Source of the DNA: Mucilaginibacter rigui
GTDB lineage: Bacteria > Bacteroidota > Bacteroidia > Sphingobacteriales > Sphingobacteriaceae
Assembly (NCBI RefSeq): GCF_014773275.1
Contig: NZ_JACWMW010000002.1
Location: forward strand, 558,001 to 622,000
DNA length: 64,000 nucleotides
Reading direction: 5' to 3'
How positions within the stretch are numbered: the first letter of the stretch is position 1; each line of letters begins with the position of its first letter. Both the position numbers and the translations under genes were made by a program. The notes beneath the pieces were generated by a model, which saw only the letters and a program-made list of their open reading frames with translations, was not told where the DNA came from and did not search any database. Below are positions 1 to 8,550 of this stretch, in pieces.

Positions 1-105
1 AGAAGGATTCAAGACTTTTAGAGTCAGGAATCAAGAGAGAATGTATTCAATAATATTAAACAGGGTCTTGACTCTTGTGTCTTGACTTCCTGAATCTATA
101 TAAAA
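1..105. repeat. Imperfect inverted repeat upstream of dtd
   Basis: The first hundred bases contain related words on both strands: gattca, agac and agagtca near 6-28 recur in inverted order near 65-100 (gtcttgactc, tcttgacttcctgaatc). This looks like the end of a dispersed intergenic repeat of the kind common in Bacteroidota. The upstream gene is outside the window, so its boundary is unknown. Confidence 0.4.
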
Positions 106-108
106 ACT

Positions 109-561
109 ATGCGTGCAGTAATACAAAGGGTTTCGGAAGCATCGTGCCGGGTTGATGGCAACATCACCGGGCAAATTGGCATTGGGTTTATGGTTTTATT
201 GGGTGTTGAGGATGCCGATACTGAGGAAGACCTGCAATGGCTTGCCCAAAAAATAACCGGCCTGCGTGTTTTTGGCGATGAGAATGGCCTGATGAATAAG
301 GCCCTTGCCGATATTGGCGGGGACATATTACTGATCTCGCAGTTCACCCTGTTTGCACAAACCAAAAAGGGGAACCGCCCGTCATTCATCCGCGCAGCAA
401 AGCCGGATAAAGCTATCCCAATGTATGAGCAAATGATTATGACACTGGAAGCCATCACCGACAAAAAAATAGCTACCGGTGTTTTTGGTGCCGATATGAA
501 AGTAAGTTTGGTGAATGATGGCCCGGTTACTATTACGATAGATACGAAGGTTAGAGAGTAG
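109..561 (+). CDS. dtd: D-aminoacyl-tRNA deacylase (DTD)
   Basis: This cytosolic enzyme hydrolyses D-amino acids (for example D-Tyr) and glycine mischarged on tRNA, a proofreading step in translation. At 150 residues it has the usual DTD length and starts MRAVIQRV, as the family does. Both hallmark motifs are present: SQFTL at residues 77-81, containing the active-site Thr80, and NDGPVT at 136-141, the Gly-Pro motif contributed across the dimer. The ATG is the natural start because it begins the conserved first strand. The gene stands alone; its neighbour downstream is convergent and separated by a repeat. Confidence 0.95.
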   Translation: MRAVIQRVSEASCRVDGNITGQIGIGFMVLLGVEDADTEEDLQWLAQKITGLRVFGDENGLMNKALADIGGDILLISQFTLFAQTKKGNRPSFIRAAKPDKAIPMYEQMIMTLEAITDKKIATGVFGADMKVSLVNDGPVTITIDTKVRE

Positions 562-683
562 AGCTTGCCGTCGCTCGGCTCCTGCCGAGTGACTATTATT
601 ACACGGCGTCCCGCCGCTGTATGCTGGTGGCGGCCAGAGGCCTTAAAATAGTTATCACTCGGCTGGAGCCGAGCGATTGCACT
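562..683. repeat. Dispersed inverted-repeat element (copy 1)
   Basis: This element lies between the convergent dtd and symporter genes. A 26-base arm at 572-597 (starting cgctcggctcctgccgag) is repeated in inverted orientation at 647-675 with a few differences, so the whole can fold into one long hairpin. The internal 21 bases at 597-617 are found exactly, in reverse complement, at 49471-49491. It is therefore a multi-copy element rather than a simple terminator, though it may also stop transcription from both sides. Confidence 0.75.
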
Positions 684-2381
684 TTAATTTACCGCCGCTT
701 TCTTATCCTTTATAAAGCCATTCAATACCAAGGCGATAATAATCACCCCGATGCAGCCAATAGCATTTAACCACAGGTAAGCCACGGTTTCGTAATAACC
801 CATTATGCATATTATGGCTTCGGTAATAACCGCGGCTACAAATACTGCAGTTCCCTGTATCTTTTTAAGATAGAAGGCCACGATGAACACGCCTAAGATA
901 GTTCCGTAGATATACGAGCCTAACTGATTCACAGCTTCTAACAAATTACCTATTTTGCTGGCATAAAGCGCCATGCCTATACAAACTAATCCCCAAAAAA
1001 CAGTTGCCAGGCGCGATGCCGTAACATAGCTTTGTTCGGATTCGCCGGGTTTTATAATACGTTTGTAGATATCTATTACCGTAGTTGACCCCAGCGCGTT
1101 TAACCCGCTTGCGGTTGAGCCCATGGATGCCAGGAAGATAATGGCTATAAGTAAGCCTATGAGCCCCTTAGGCAGATAATGCGTTACAAAGGTGAGGAAC
1201 ACATAATTGGTATCGTTCACGCTATCATTCCCGCTGCTTTTTTTAATAACGCTGATGGCTTGCTTACGGATAGTATCAGCCTGCGCCCCGGCGGTTTTAA
1301 GGTCGGCTTTTGCGCCGGTTATTTGCTGTTGGTCTTTACTATCCAGTGCCTTTACAAGGCTTTCTGTTTTTTGTTTCTTTTGATCGAAAGCGTCGGCATA
1401 CTGTTTTTCCAGCTGATTAAATTGCGGTGCGTATTGGCTTTTCTTTACCTGCTCAACCTCGTAATTGTTAAAGAAAACAGGCGGCCTGTTAAACTGGTAA
1501 AAACTGAACACGAGTACGCCTAATAATAGTATTAAGAATTGCATAGGTACTTTTATCAGTCCGTTCATGATCAAACCCAGCCGGCTTTGCCCAACTGTAC
1601 TGCCGGTTAGGTAGCGCCCAACCTGGCTCTGGTCGGTACCAAAATAGGATAACTGCAAAAAGAAACCTCCGATAATACCGCTCCAGATGTTATAACGGTT
1701 ATTGGGGTCGAACTTCCAGTCAATAACGTTCATGCGGCCCAGGTTACCAGCCAGCTTAACAGCTTTGCCAAAGCCTACATTTTGCGGCAACAACATCACC
1801 ACAAAAACGCCGGCTACAAACATCCCGGTAAAAATGATGCTCATTTGCAGCAGTTGGGTGTACGATACCGCTTTTGCACCACCGTAAACGGTGTAAAACA
1901 AAACTAATCCGCCTATAAATAGCGTAGTGTAAGTAGTATTAATATGCAATATACCCGACAGTATAATGGCCGGGGCATAAATGGTTATAGCGGTAGATAA
2001 ACCGCGCTGTATCAAAAACAAAATAGAGGTAAGCGCCCGGGTTTTCAGATCAAATCGCTGCTCCAAAAACTCGTAAGCTGTATAAACCTTTAGTTTGTGG
2101 AATATGGGTACAAACGTAATGCACAGCACGATCATGGCCAGCGGCAGGCCGAAATAGAACTGCACAAAGCGCATCCCATCGCTATAGGCCTGGCCCGGGG
2201 CAGATAAGAAAGTGATGGCGCTGGCTTGCGTAGCCATAACAGATAAACCGACGTGGTACCAGGGGAGCGAGCGGTTGCCCATGTACTGGTCGATGTTTTT
2301 ACTGCTGCCGCTTTTCCATACGCCGTAGGCAACTATGGCAAGCAGGGTGCAGCCTAAAACTATCCAATCGGTTAAACTCAT
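684..2381 (-). CDS. Sodium:solute symporter family protein
   Basis: This is an inner-membrane secondary transporter of the SSS (SGLT/PutP) family, which couples solute uptake to sodium. The protein is 565 residues with about 13 predicted membrane segments. The first helices carry the family pattern TQASAITFLSAPGQAY (residues 51-66), which lines the sodium and substrate sites. Residues 300-392 form a long hydrophilic, Lys/Gln/Asp-rich, probably coiled-coil insert between two membrane segments, which is unusual for the family. The substrate cannot be read from the sequence; sugars, sialic acid and amino acids are all possible. A small membrane protein gene lies 111 bases upstream on the same strand. 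Confidence 0.88.
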   Translation of the reverse strand: MSLTDWIVLGCTLLAIVAYGVWKSGSSKNIDQYMGNRSLPWYHVGLSVMATQASAITFLSAPGQAYSDGMRFVQFYFGLPLAMIVLCITFVPIFHKLKVYTAYEFLEQRFDLKTRALTSILFLIQRGLSTAITIYAPAIILSGILHINTTYTTLFIGGLVLFYTVYGGAKAVSYTQLLQMSIIFTGMFVAGVFVVMLLPQNVGFGKAVKLAGNLGRMNVIDWKFDPNNRYNIWSGIIGGFFLQLSYFGTDQSQVGRYLTGSTVGQSRLGLIMNGLIKVPMQFLILLLGVLVFSFYQFNRPPVFFNNYEVEQVKKSQYAPQFNQLEKQYADAFDQKKQKTESLVKALDSKDQQQITGAKADLKTAGAQADTIRKQAISVIKKSSGNDSVNDTNYVFLTFVTHYLPKGLIGLLIAIIFLASMGSTASGLNALGSTTVIDIYKRIIKPGESEQSYVTASRLATVFWGLVCIGMALYASKIGNLLEAVNQLGSYIYGTILGVFIVAFYLKKIQGTAVFVAAVITEAIICIMGYYETVAYLWLNAIGCIGVIIIALVLNGFIKDKKAAVN

Positions 2382-2414
2382 TCAAAAGATCTTGTAATGA
2401 GCCAAAATACTAAA

Positions 2415-2458
2415 ATTAAAAAAACCAGCCATACGATAACAATACCGTAAAACTGGTT
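2415..2458 (-). terminator. Hairpin terminator after the 65-residue gene
   Basis: Read on the minus strand, an AACCAG/CTGGTT stem with an inner TACG/CGTA pairing is followed by a run of eight T. It lies 35 bases past the stop of the small membrane gene and before the symporter, suggesting the two genes are at least partly separate transcripts. Confidence 0.55.
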
Positions 2459-2492
2459 CCAGTTTTTTATAAACGAGGGAAGGTCGCTGTCC

Positions 2493-2690
2493 TTAGACCT
2501 CTTCACGGCCTTTCACCAGGAATTTGATGAACAGCGCTGCGGTTAATAAACCGAAAACACCACCTACCGGGATCCAGATAAAGCCTCTGTCAACAATAGC
2601 GCCTACAAACATGCCGCTAATTAAGGCAACAAGGTAATATATGTAATCGTAGTTTTTTTCTTCTTTGTGCGGGTGCTGATGATGTGACAT
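2493..2690 (-). CDS. Small two-helix membrane protein
   Basis: The predicted protein has 65 residues: a His/Lys/Glu-rich N-terminus (MSHHQHPHKEEKNYDY) followed by two hydrophobic segments, about residues 18-33 and 38-58, joined by a short turn. I do not recognise a named family, and no catalytic motif is visible. It lies between the secreted PIG-L gene upstream and the symporter downstream, all on the minus strand, and has its own probable terminator. Codon use and the clean start suggest a real gene. A role as a small accessory membrane subunit is only a guess. Confidence 0.65.
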   Translation of the reverse strand: MSHHQHPHKEEKNYDYIYYLVALISGMFVGAIVDRGFIWIPVGGVFGLLTAALFIKFLVKGREEV

Positions 2691-2754
2691 AGTATTTTGT
2701 TAAATAATGTGCTGCAAATTTAGTGTATAAAAGTATTGATGCCTAATTGAATTG

Positions 2755-5280
2755 TTAGTTTTTCGGTTTACTTAACAAATTAATAAATAAGCGATAAGCG
2801 CCGGGCACTCCCGCAGGTAATTCTCTGAAGAAAGCAAGCGATGTGTATACAAAACGCCCCTTGCCAAAGTTTGTTACAATTAATGCGCCCTTATTTGGTT
2901 CCATGCCGGTATCGTTCATTTGCAGCGGGGTGCTGTACTGGCTGTCAATGCTGCTAACAAAATATAACCCGCGCTCCTGGATCCAATCGTTAAAATCGGC
3001 ACCGGTTATTTTATTGGGATAATTAAGCACAGCGTTTTGCGGGTCGGTAAAAGTTATTTTGGCATCCTCCTCTGTAACGCGTTGGTTAACTACCGTAAAC
3101 GGATACGGGCCAATTTGCTTTGTTACCAAACCATTATTGTTGTTGTATTGCACAACCAGGTTACCACCGTTTCTTACATACTCTAATAACCGCGGCTGCT
3201 CATAGGCCAGGCGTTCGTTTACGTTATAGGCTCGCACGCCGGTTACAATGGCGTCGTAAACAGACAGGTCGCCGTTAATAATTTCATTCTCGGTTAGTTG
3301 GTGCACATCATAACCTACTTCGCGCAGGGCATCGGGCACCAGGTCGCCGGCGCCTGCGATGTAGCCTATTTTCTTGCCCGCTGTTTTCAGGTCGATATTT
3401 ACCAGTTTGGCCTGTGCCGGCGGGAAAATGGTGATAGCCGGTACGTGGTTATATTTAATATTCAATAAACCTTGTGAAAAAGCTTTGCCGTTTGCTGTCG
3501 CAATAACTTCCAGGTTGCTGGTGTTTGGCTTATTACTGGTTGGCGTAACGTTAAATGCTACCGTCCATTCATCACCTTTATTTTTGCCGGTAAAGTCAAT
3601 CTTTTCAGGGCTTATTTTCCAGCCTGCAACAGGTTTTATGCTGATGCTACCGCTGGCATTGGTAAAGCTTTTTAACTTTACCTGTACGGTTTGTGGTTGA
3701 GTATTATTATAGATGTATACCTTTTCGGCAATGTTAGCGGTAACAGGTGGGGCTATTTCCAGGGGTTGATAGATCTCGCCGCGGGCGGGGTCAACATATT
3801 TGAAAATCAACCTGCGTTCGTAAGCTATCTCTTTACCGGCTATTGTGAACTTAAAATTTACAGCAGGTGCATCCGGGTTTTCGGGATTGCCAACTTTTTG
3901 CTCATCATTTATAGTGTAGCTACCTATACCATGCGGTGATTCCAGCCAGTAAGGTTGTGAAATCTTATCGGCAGTTTTAGGCTCTAAATTAAACGTTTGT
4001 AATTTATTCGGTCCTAAGGACTTCCCATCTGCATTGTCAACCTTAACGGCAGTTGCTCCATTATTTATAGTAAGGGAACTAATGGATAAGTTATTAGGCG
4101 TATAGACTTGTGCTGTTTCGGCTATTTTATCTCCCAAAGCGTATGATGGCTCATTACTGTATGCCTCAAACCACAGGCCCGCACATTGCGCTATCAGGTC
4201 TTTTAATTCCTTTGTTTTTTGTTTATGCCAGTAATCATAGCTTGAGTTAGCCACTTCGGTTAACCTTACGGTTTGGAAAGCTTTATTTGTGGCAACGGTT
4301 TGGTCAACCTCGTTCAACAATTTCACCAACGCCGGTACCGATGCCTGCGGCTCATCATCATTAAAGGCTTTGGTAATGGCAGCCAGTTGCGTTGCTATCG
4401 GCATGCCGAAAGGGATCCTGTTCCAGCTTACATCCACGCCGTCCATCAGGTCCGTTTTGGGGGCATCGCCGAGGATGGTCTTGAAATATTCAAAAGCATC
4501 TCCACGCTGCTTGGCCGAACCAAAGCCCTGTGTTTTATGGTTGCTACGGCTTTCGGCAGCTATTTCGCCATAGCTTTTACCTAATATAGCGTTGTAGCCG
4601 CCAACGTTTATCTTAAACTGATCTGGCGAGGTGGTATTGGTATTGCCAAAGTTAAAAGTATTCCATAATAAGCGTTTGGCTTGCCATACCCCAACATATT
4701 TTAACTGTTCGGGGTAGCGTTTTGGGTCGGCAGCTGCGCTGAAAGCCTCTTGTGCCAGTATAGCAGATGCAGTATGGTTACCGTGTCCGCCTTCGCCGGT
4801 TGTAGGGAAACGGCATATCATTACATCGGGCCTGAACTTGCGGATCACCCAAACCATATCGCCAAGTACTTTATCCTTATCCCAAAAATTCAGGGTTTCT
4901 TCAGGGTTTTTTGAAAAGCCAAAATCGTTGGCTCTGGAGAAGAATTGCTCCGCGCCATCTGTACGGCGGGCGGCTAAAAGCTCCTGCGTACGAATGAGAC
5001 CCAAAAGTTCGCCCTGTTCGGTGCCTATCAGATTTTGGCCGCCATCGCCGCGGGTAAGCGACAGGTAACCGGTGCGGTAATGTTTCTCCTGCGCCAAATA
5101 ACCCAGTAAGCGGGTATTCTCATCATCGGGGTGGGCGGCTATGTACAGTACGCTTCCCAATATGTTCAGTTTTTTCAAATTCTGGCGAATGGTGCCGATA
5201 TCTGATGGTGGCGATGTTTGTGAAAATGCTGTTTGGCAAACTAAAAAAAGGACAAGTGTTACGGGCAGTATACGCTTCAT
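2755..5280 (-). CDS. Secreted PIG-L family deacetylase
   Basis: This is a zinc-dependent N-deacetylase of the PIG-L/LmbE family, which acts on N-acetyl-sugar conjugates. The 841-residue protein begins with a Sec signal peptide (cleavage likely after Ala-Phe-Ser near residue 20). It has the metal site AHPDDE at 49-54 and the second ligand motif HGNH at 166-169. The region of about 300-600 looks like beta-rich, NEW3/immunoglobulin-like modules. The C-terminus, from about residue 630 (GYIAGAGDLVPDALREVGY), resembles a ThuA/glutamine-amidotransferase-like fold. This long architecture is common in Bacteroidota, and the true substrate is unknown. The gene is divergent from the efflux operon, and its promoter may be affected by operator A at 5361-5380. 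Confidence 0.85.
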   Translation of the reverse strand: MKRILPVTLVLFLVCQTAFSQTSPPSDIGTIRQNLKKLNILGSVLYIAAHPDDENTRLLGYLAQEKHYRTGYLSLTRGDGGQNLIGTEQGELLGLIRTQELLAARRTDGAEQFFSRANDFGFSKNPEETLNFWDKDKVLGDMVWVIRKFRPDVMICRFPTTGEGGHGNHTASAILAQEAFSAAADPKRYPEQLKYVGVWQAKRLLWNTFNFGNTNTTSPDQFKINVGGYNAILGKSYGEIAAESRSNHKTQGFGSAKQRGDAFEYFKTILGDAPKTDLMDGVDVSWNRIPFGMPIATQLAAITKAFNDDEPQASVPALVKLLNEVDQTVATNKAFQTVRLTEVANSSYDYWHKQKTKELKDLIAQCAGLWFEAYSNEPSYALGDKIAETAQVYTPNNLSISSLTINNGATAVKVDNADGKSLGPNKLQTFNLEPKTADKISQPYWLESPHGIGSYTINDEQKVGNPENPDAPAVNFKFTIAGKEIAYERRLIFKYVDPARGEIYQPLEIAPPVTANIAEKVYIYNNTQPQTVQVKLKSFTNASGSISIKPVAGWKISPEKIDFTGKNKGDEWTVAFNVTPTSNKPNTSNLEVIATANGKAFSQGLLNIKYNHVPAITIFPPAQAKLVNIDLKTAGKKIGYIAGAGDLVPDALREVGYDVHQLTENEIINGDLSVYDAIVTGVRAYNVNERLAYEQPRLLEYVRNGGNLVVQYNNNNGLVTKQIGPYPFTVVNQRVTEEDAKITFTDPQNAVLNYPNKITGADFNDWIQERGLYFVSSIDSQYSTPLQMNDTGMEPNKGALIVTNFGKGRFVYTSLAFFRELPAGVPGAYRLFINLLSKPKN

Positions 5281-5360
5281 AACAACAAATATATTTGAAA
5301 GATGCTTTGGTGCAGTAATTGGTATGATAATTATACCGTCATAATTATATTTCTTCCCCT

Positions 5361-5380
5361 ATTATCAATCGATTGATTAA
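5361..5380. promoter_or_regulatory. Distal TetR-type operator (site A)
   Basis: The core ATCAATCGATTGAT (5364-5377) is a perfect 14-base palindrome. It matches site B at 5435-5454 at 17 of 20 positions, and the two centres are 74 bases apart. It lies between the divergent PIG-L and TetR genes, so it could affect either promoter. Confidence 0.6.
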
Positions 5381-5434
5381 CTTTTTGAACCTAACAGTCA
5401 AACAATTACAATAATATGATAAATTAAATTTAAA

Positions 5435-5454
5435 TTAATCAATCGTTTGATTAA
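5435..5454. promoter_or_regulatory. Proximal TetR-type operator (site B)
   Basis: TTAATCAATC/GTTTGATTAA is a 20-base palindrome with one mismatched pair. It overlaps the start of the -7 element TAATTTTG (5452-5459). A repressor bound here would block RNA polymerase, so autoregulation by the adjacent TetR protein is the simplest reading. Confidence 0.65.
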
Positions 5455-5459
5455 TTTTG
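5452..5459 (+). promoter_or_regulatory. Bacteroidota -7 element for the efflux operon
   Basis: TAATTTTG fits the Bacteroidota -7 consensus TAnnTTTG and lies 16 bases before the TetR start codon. No convincing -33 TTG is visible at the expected distance, which would suit a weak or regulated promoter. Confidence 0.45.
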
Positions 5460-5475
5460 TGCGGGACAAATAAAA

Positions 5476-6105
5476 ATGGAAAAAGAAAAAACAGATAAAA
5501 AGGATCACATACTCGATGTTGCCGAGCGTGTTTTTGCCGAATTAGGATATGATGGCGCCTCAACGCGGATGATATCGGGCGAAGCAGGTGTTAACATGGC
5601 TATGCTTAATTATTACTTCGGCTCAAAAGAAGGCGTTTTTCTGGCAATATTTGATCGCCGGATCACCACATTTCAAACCGTACTGCTTAGTATAGGTAAC
5701 GATGAAACCATGAACTCCTGGGAAAAGCTTGATAAATATCTTGATAGCTATATAGATAAAGTAGTAACCAATAATTGTTTCCACATTATGCTGAACCGGG
5801 AGATCTCGAAATCAAAGAAGAACGAGCTTACCGATCAGATAACCGATATCATGATGAAAAATGTAAAAATTTTTCAAGACATTATAGCAGAGGGCATTAA
5901 AAAAGGTGATTTTAATAAAGATGCAGATCAGCAGCTTTTGGTTGCTACCATATTTGGTACTAAAAATTACATCGTAAACACCCCGCATATCTCATCAAAA
6001 GTAATTGGCTATGATGTATTGGATGCCGATAATCAGGATAAGCTGCTTAAGCCCCGATTTAAAACTTATATGAAGAAACTGTTAAAAGCTTATTTACAGA
6101 ATTAA
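5476..6105 (+). CDS. TetR/AcrR family repressor of the efflux operon
   Basis: This is a DNA-binding transcriptional repressor of 209 residues. The N-terminal TetR domain contains the helix-turn-helix at about residues 29-48 (STRMISGEAGVNMAMLNYYF), with the usual YYF motif at its end. The remaining helical part should form the ligand pocket and dimer interface. It is the first gene of a four-gene operon, with its stop only two bases before the TolC gene. Two matched palindromes upstream are candidate binding sites. By analogy with AcrR and QacR, it probably releases DNA on binding a pump substrate; the ligand is not predictable. Confidence 0.93.
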   Translation: MEKEKTDKKDHILDVAERVFAELGYDGASTRMISGEAGVNMAMLNYYFGSKEGVFLAIFDRRITTFQTVLLSIGNDETMNSWEKLDKYLDSYIDKVVTNNCFHIMLNREISKSKKNELTDQITDIMMKNVKIFQDIIAEGIKKGDFNKDADQQLLVATIFGTKNYIVNTPHISSKVIGYDVLDADNQDKLLKPRFKTYMKKLLKAYLQN

Positions 6106-6107
6106 AA

Positions 6108-7472
6108 ATGACAACTAATAAATATATACCCTTGAAACCCTCACGCATAAACAAAGCCTTTAAGGCCGCGGGCAGTATGGCCATGTTACTATTGGCACTG
6201 CTGGTTACAAACCCCGCCGCCGCACAGGACAGAACCATTACGCTTGACGAAGCCCTGAAGTTGGGCATTGAAAACAGCAAAACGCTAAAACTGTCGCAAT
6301 CGCGAATTGACCAGGCTGTGTCGCAGTACCAGCAGGCCAAAGACCGTTCCTTGCCAACAGCCAGTGCGAGCTTTGGTTACAACCGCGCGCAGATCCCTGC
6401 AAACAAACTTAACCTTGGCGAAGAAAGCCTAAGCCTGCCAACAAGCGCTAACGCTTATTTAGGTACCTTATCTCTTAGCCAGCCAATATGGCAAGGTAAT
6501 AAGTTAAAGTATGCACGCGAATCTACAACCTTGTTAACAGAGATTGCACGCCTGGATGCCGTTAACGATAAAGACCAGATAGCCTACAGTATTATCAACG
6601 CGTATTACAACTTGTACAAAGTACTGCAAAGCAAAAAAGTGGTAGACCAAAACTTAATTACCATTGATGCGCAGATAAAACAGGCACAGCGCTTTTTTGA
6701 CCAGGGTATTGTTACCAAAAACGATGTGTTGCGTTTCCAGTTGCAGCGTTCAAATATTGAACTGAACGGTATAGACCTGGAAAACAACCGCCGCATTATT
6801 AATTACAACATGGATATTTTATTGGGCTTGCCTGAAGGTACCCAGTTAAATATTGCGCAAATAACCGAAACTGACCACTCAGCAGCGCCTTTAACCGCTT
6901 ACCTGGATACAGCCATGAGCAACCGAGCCGAGTTTCAACAATTTGACCTGCGTACCCGGGTTGCCGAAACAAACATTAAAAGTGTAAAGGCAAATACATC
7001 ACCTACGCTATCGGCATCAGCCAGTGCTTACTATGTTGGTATAGCTGCTAACCCTATTCCTAAAACCGGTAACTTCATTACCCCTATATCGGCCGGTTTA
7101 ACCTTAGGATGGAATTTTGGTACCCTTTGGACCAACAAGAACAAATTGAACGAGGCTAAACTGCAACGCGAAGAGGTGATCATCAATAAAGGTATTGCAA
7201 CAGATAATATCAAAAACGAGGTGAACCAAAGCTACCAGAACTATAAAGCGGCGCTCGATAAAATAACATTGCTGCAAACATCAATAAACCAGGCGCAGGA
7301 AAACAACCGCATACTGGAAAACAAATACCGCAGCAATATATCAACCGCTACAGACCGTGCTGATGCACAAACCTTGCTTTACCAGGCCGAGATAAACTTA
7401 GAGCTGGCTAAAGCAGATGCAGGACTTGCATACTATACATTATTAAAATCAACAGGAAAACTTAACAAATAA
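6108..7472 (+). CDS. TolC family outer-membrane efflux protein
   Basis: This is the outer-membrane channel of a tripartite efflux system: a 454-residue protein with an N-terminal signal peptide (hydrophobic stretch about 24-37, cleavage after NPAAAQ near 40). Two related long-helical halves follow, each with the TolC/OEP pattern (for example TLDEALKLGIENSKTLKLSQSRIDQA near 43-68 and the repeat after about 265). It starts two bases after the regulator, so the genes are translationally close. With the following EmrA-like and EmrB-like genes it should form a continuous inner-to-outer membrane pump. Confidence 0.93.
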   Translation: MTTNKYIPLKPSRINKAFKAAGSMAMLLLALLVTNPAAAQDRTITLDEALKLGIENSKTLKLSQSRIDQAVSQYQQAKDRSLPTASASFGYNRAQIPANKLNLGEESLSLPTSANAYLGTLSLSQPIWQGNKLKYARESTTLLTEIARLDAVNDKDQIAYSIINAYYNLYKVLQSKKVVDQNLITIDAQIKQAQRFFDQGIVTKNDVLRFQLQRSNIELNGIDLENNRRIINYNMDILLGLPEGTQLNIAQITETDHSAAPLTAYLDTAMSNRAEFQQFDLRTRVAETNIKSVKANTSPTLSASASAYYVGIAANPIPKTGNFITPISAGLTLGWNFGTLWTNKNKLNEAKLQREEVIINKGIATDNIKNEVNQSYQNYKAALDKITLLQTSINQAQENNRILENKYRSNISTATDRADAQTLLYQAEINLELAKADAGLAYYTLLKSTGKLNK

Positions 7473-7489
7473 TTACAATACATAAAGCG

Positions 7490-8545
7490 ATGGCAAAAGA
7501 AACACAAGAAGCAGAACCTAAAAAGAAAAACAAAGTACTTCCGATAATACTGGGAGTGGTTCTTTTAGGGGGTATCATATTCGGTGTAAAAGAATATATA
7601 TACTTCAGCAAACACGTTGATACAGATGATGCGCAAATAGACGGCGACATAAGCCCGGTTGTGGCCCGTGTTGGGGGTTATGTTGACAGCATTATGTTTG
7701 AAGAAAACACACACGTTAACAAAGGCCAGTTACTGGTTAAAATAGACGACCACGACTACAAGATTAAAGTAGAACAAGCGCAAGCCGCACAGGTTGGTGC
7801 AAGCGCAGGTATCAATGTAGGTGAGTCGCAAATTTCTACTACAGCTGCAAACTCGTCAAGCGCAAAAGCAGAGGTAGCATCAGCAAAAGCACGTTTAGAT
7901 AAGGTGCAAAAAGATTACGACCGTTACGCCAACCTGGTACAGGATGGATCAGTAACCCGCCAGCAATTTGACCAGGCCAAAGCCGATTTGGAGGTAGCTA
8001 AAGCTAACTACAATGCATCACGTGATAAATATAAAGCAGCAGTTGAGCAAATTGCTACCAGCCGCAGCCAGTTAAAAGTTACTAATACAGGCGTAAGCCA
8101 AAGGCAGGTTGATATTGATTATGCAAACCTGCAGCTTTCTTATACAAATGTTAAATCACCTGCAAGCGGCATAGTAGCCAAAAAGAATGTACAGGTAGGC
8201 CAGTTAGTACAGGCGGGGCAAACATTGTTCTCTGTAGTAAACGATAACAGCATCTATGTAACTGCAAACTTTAAAGAAACCCAGCTGGATAAAATAAAAA
8301 ACGGCCAAAAGGTTGACCTTAAGGTTGATGCCTACCCTAACCTGAAAGTAGAGGGTACGGTATACAATTTTTCACCTGCCACAGGTGCTAAATTCTCATT
8401 GCTGCCGCCAGATAACGCTACCGGTAACTTTGTTAAAGTTGTACAACGCGTACCTGTTAAAATAAAAATAACAGGCAATAAAGAAGAGATAGCGAAACTA
8501 CGCCCGGGTATGAGCGTTGACGTTTCGGTAATTACTAAAGACTAA
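7490..8545 (+). CDS. HlyD/EmrA family periplasmic adaptor
   Basis: This membrane-fusion protein joins the MFS pump to TolC. The 351-residue chain has a Lys-rich cytoplasmic start, one membrane anchor at about 17-38, and the adaptor motif TDDAQIDGDISPVVARVGGYV at about 45-65 (biotinyl-lipoyl half). A long alpha-helical hairpin spans about 90-210, then the second lipoyl half (SPASGIVAKKNVQVGQLVQAG) and a beta-barrel. Size and order match EmrA. It lies 17 bases after the TolC gene and five bases before the EmrB-like gene, in the same operon. Confidence 0.93.
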   Translation: MAKETQEAEPKKKNKVLPIILGVVLLGGIIFGVKEYIYFSKHVDTDDAQIDGDISPVVARVGGYVDSIMFEENTHVNKGQLLVKIDDHDYKIKVEQAQAAQVGASAGINVGESQISTTAANSSSAKAEVASAKARLDKVQKDYDRYANLVQDGSVTRQQFDQAKADLEVAKANYNASRDKYKAAVEQIATSRSQLKVTNTGVSQRQVDIDYANLQLSYTNVKSPASGIVAKKNVQVGQLVQAGQTLFSVVNDNSIYVTANFKETQLDKIKNGQKVDLKVDAYPNLKVEGTVYNFSPATGAKFSLLPPDNATGNFVKVVQRVPVKIKITGNKEEIAKLRPGMSVDVSVITKD

Positions 8546-8550
8546 CTACA

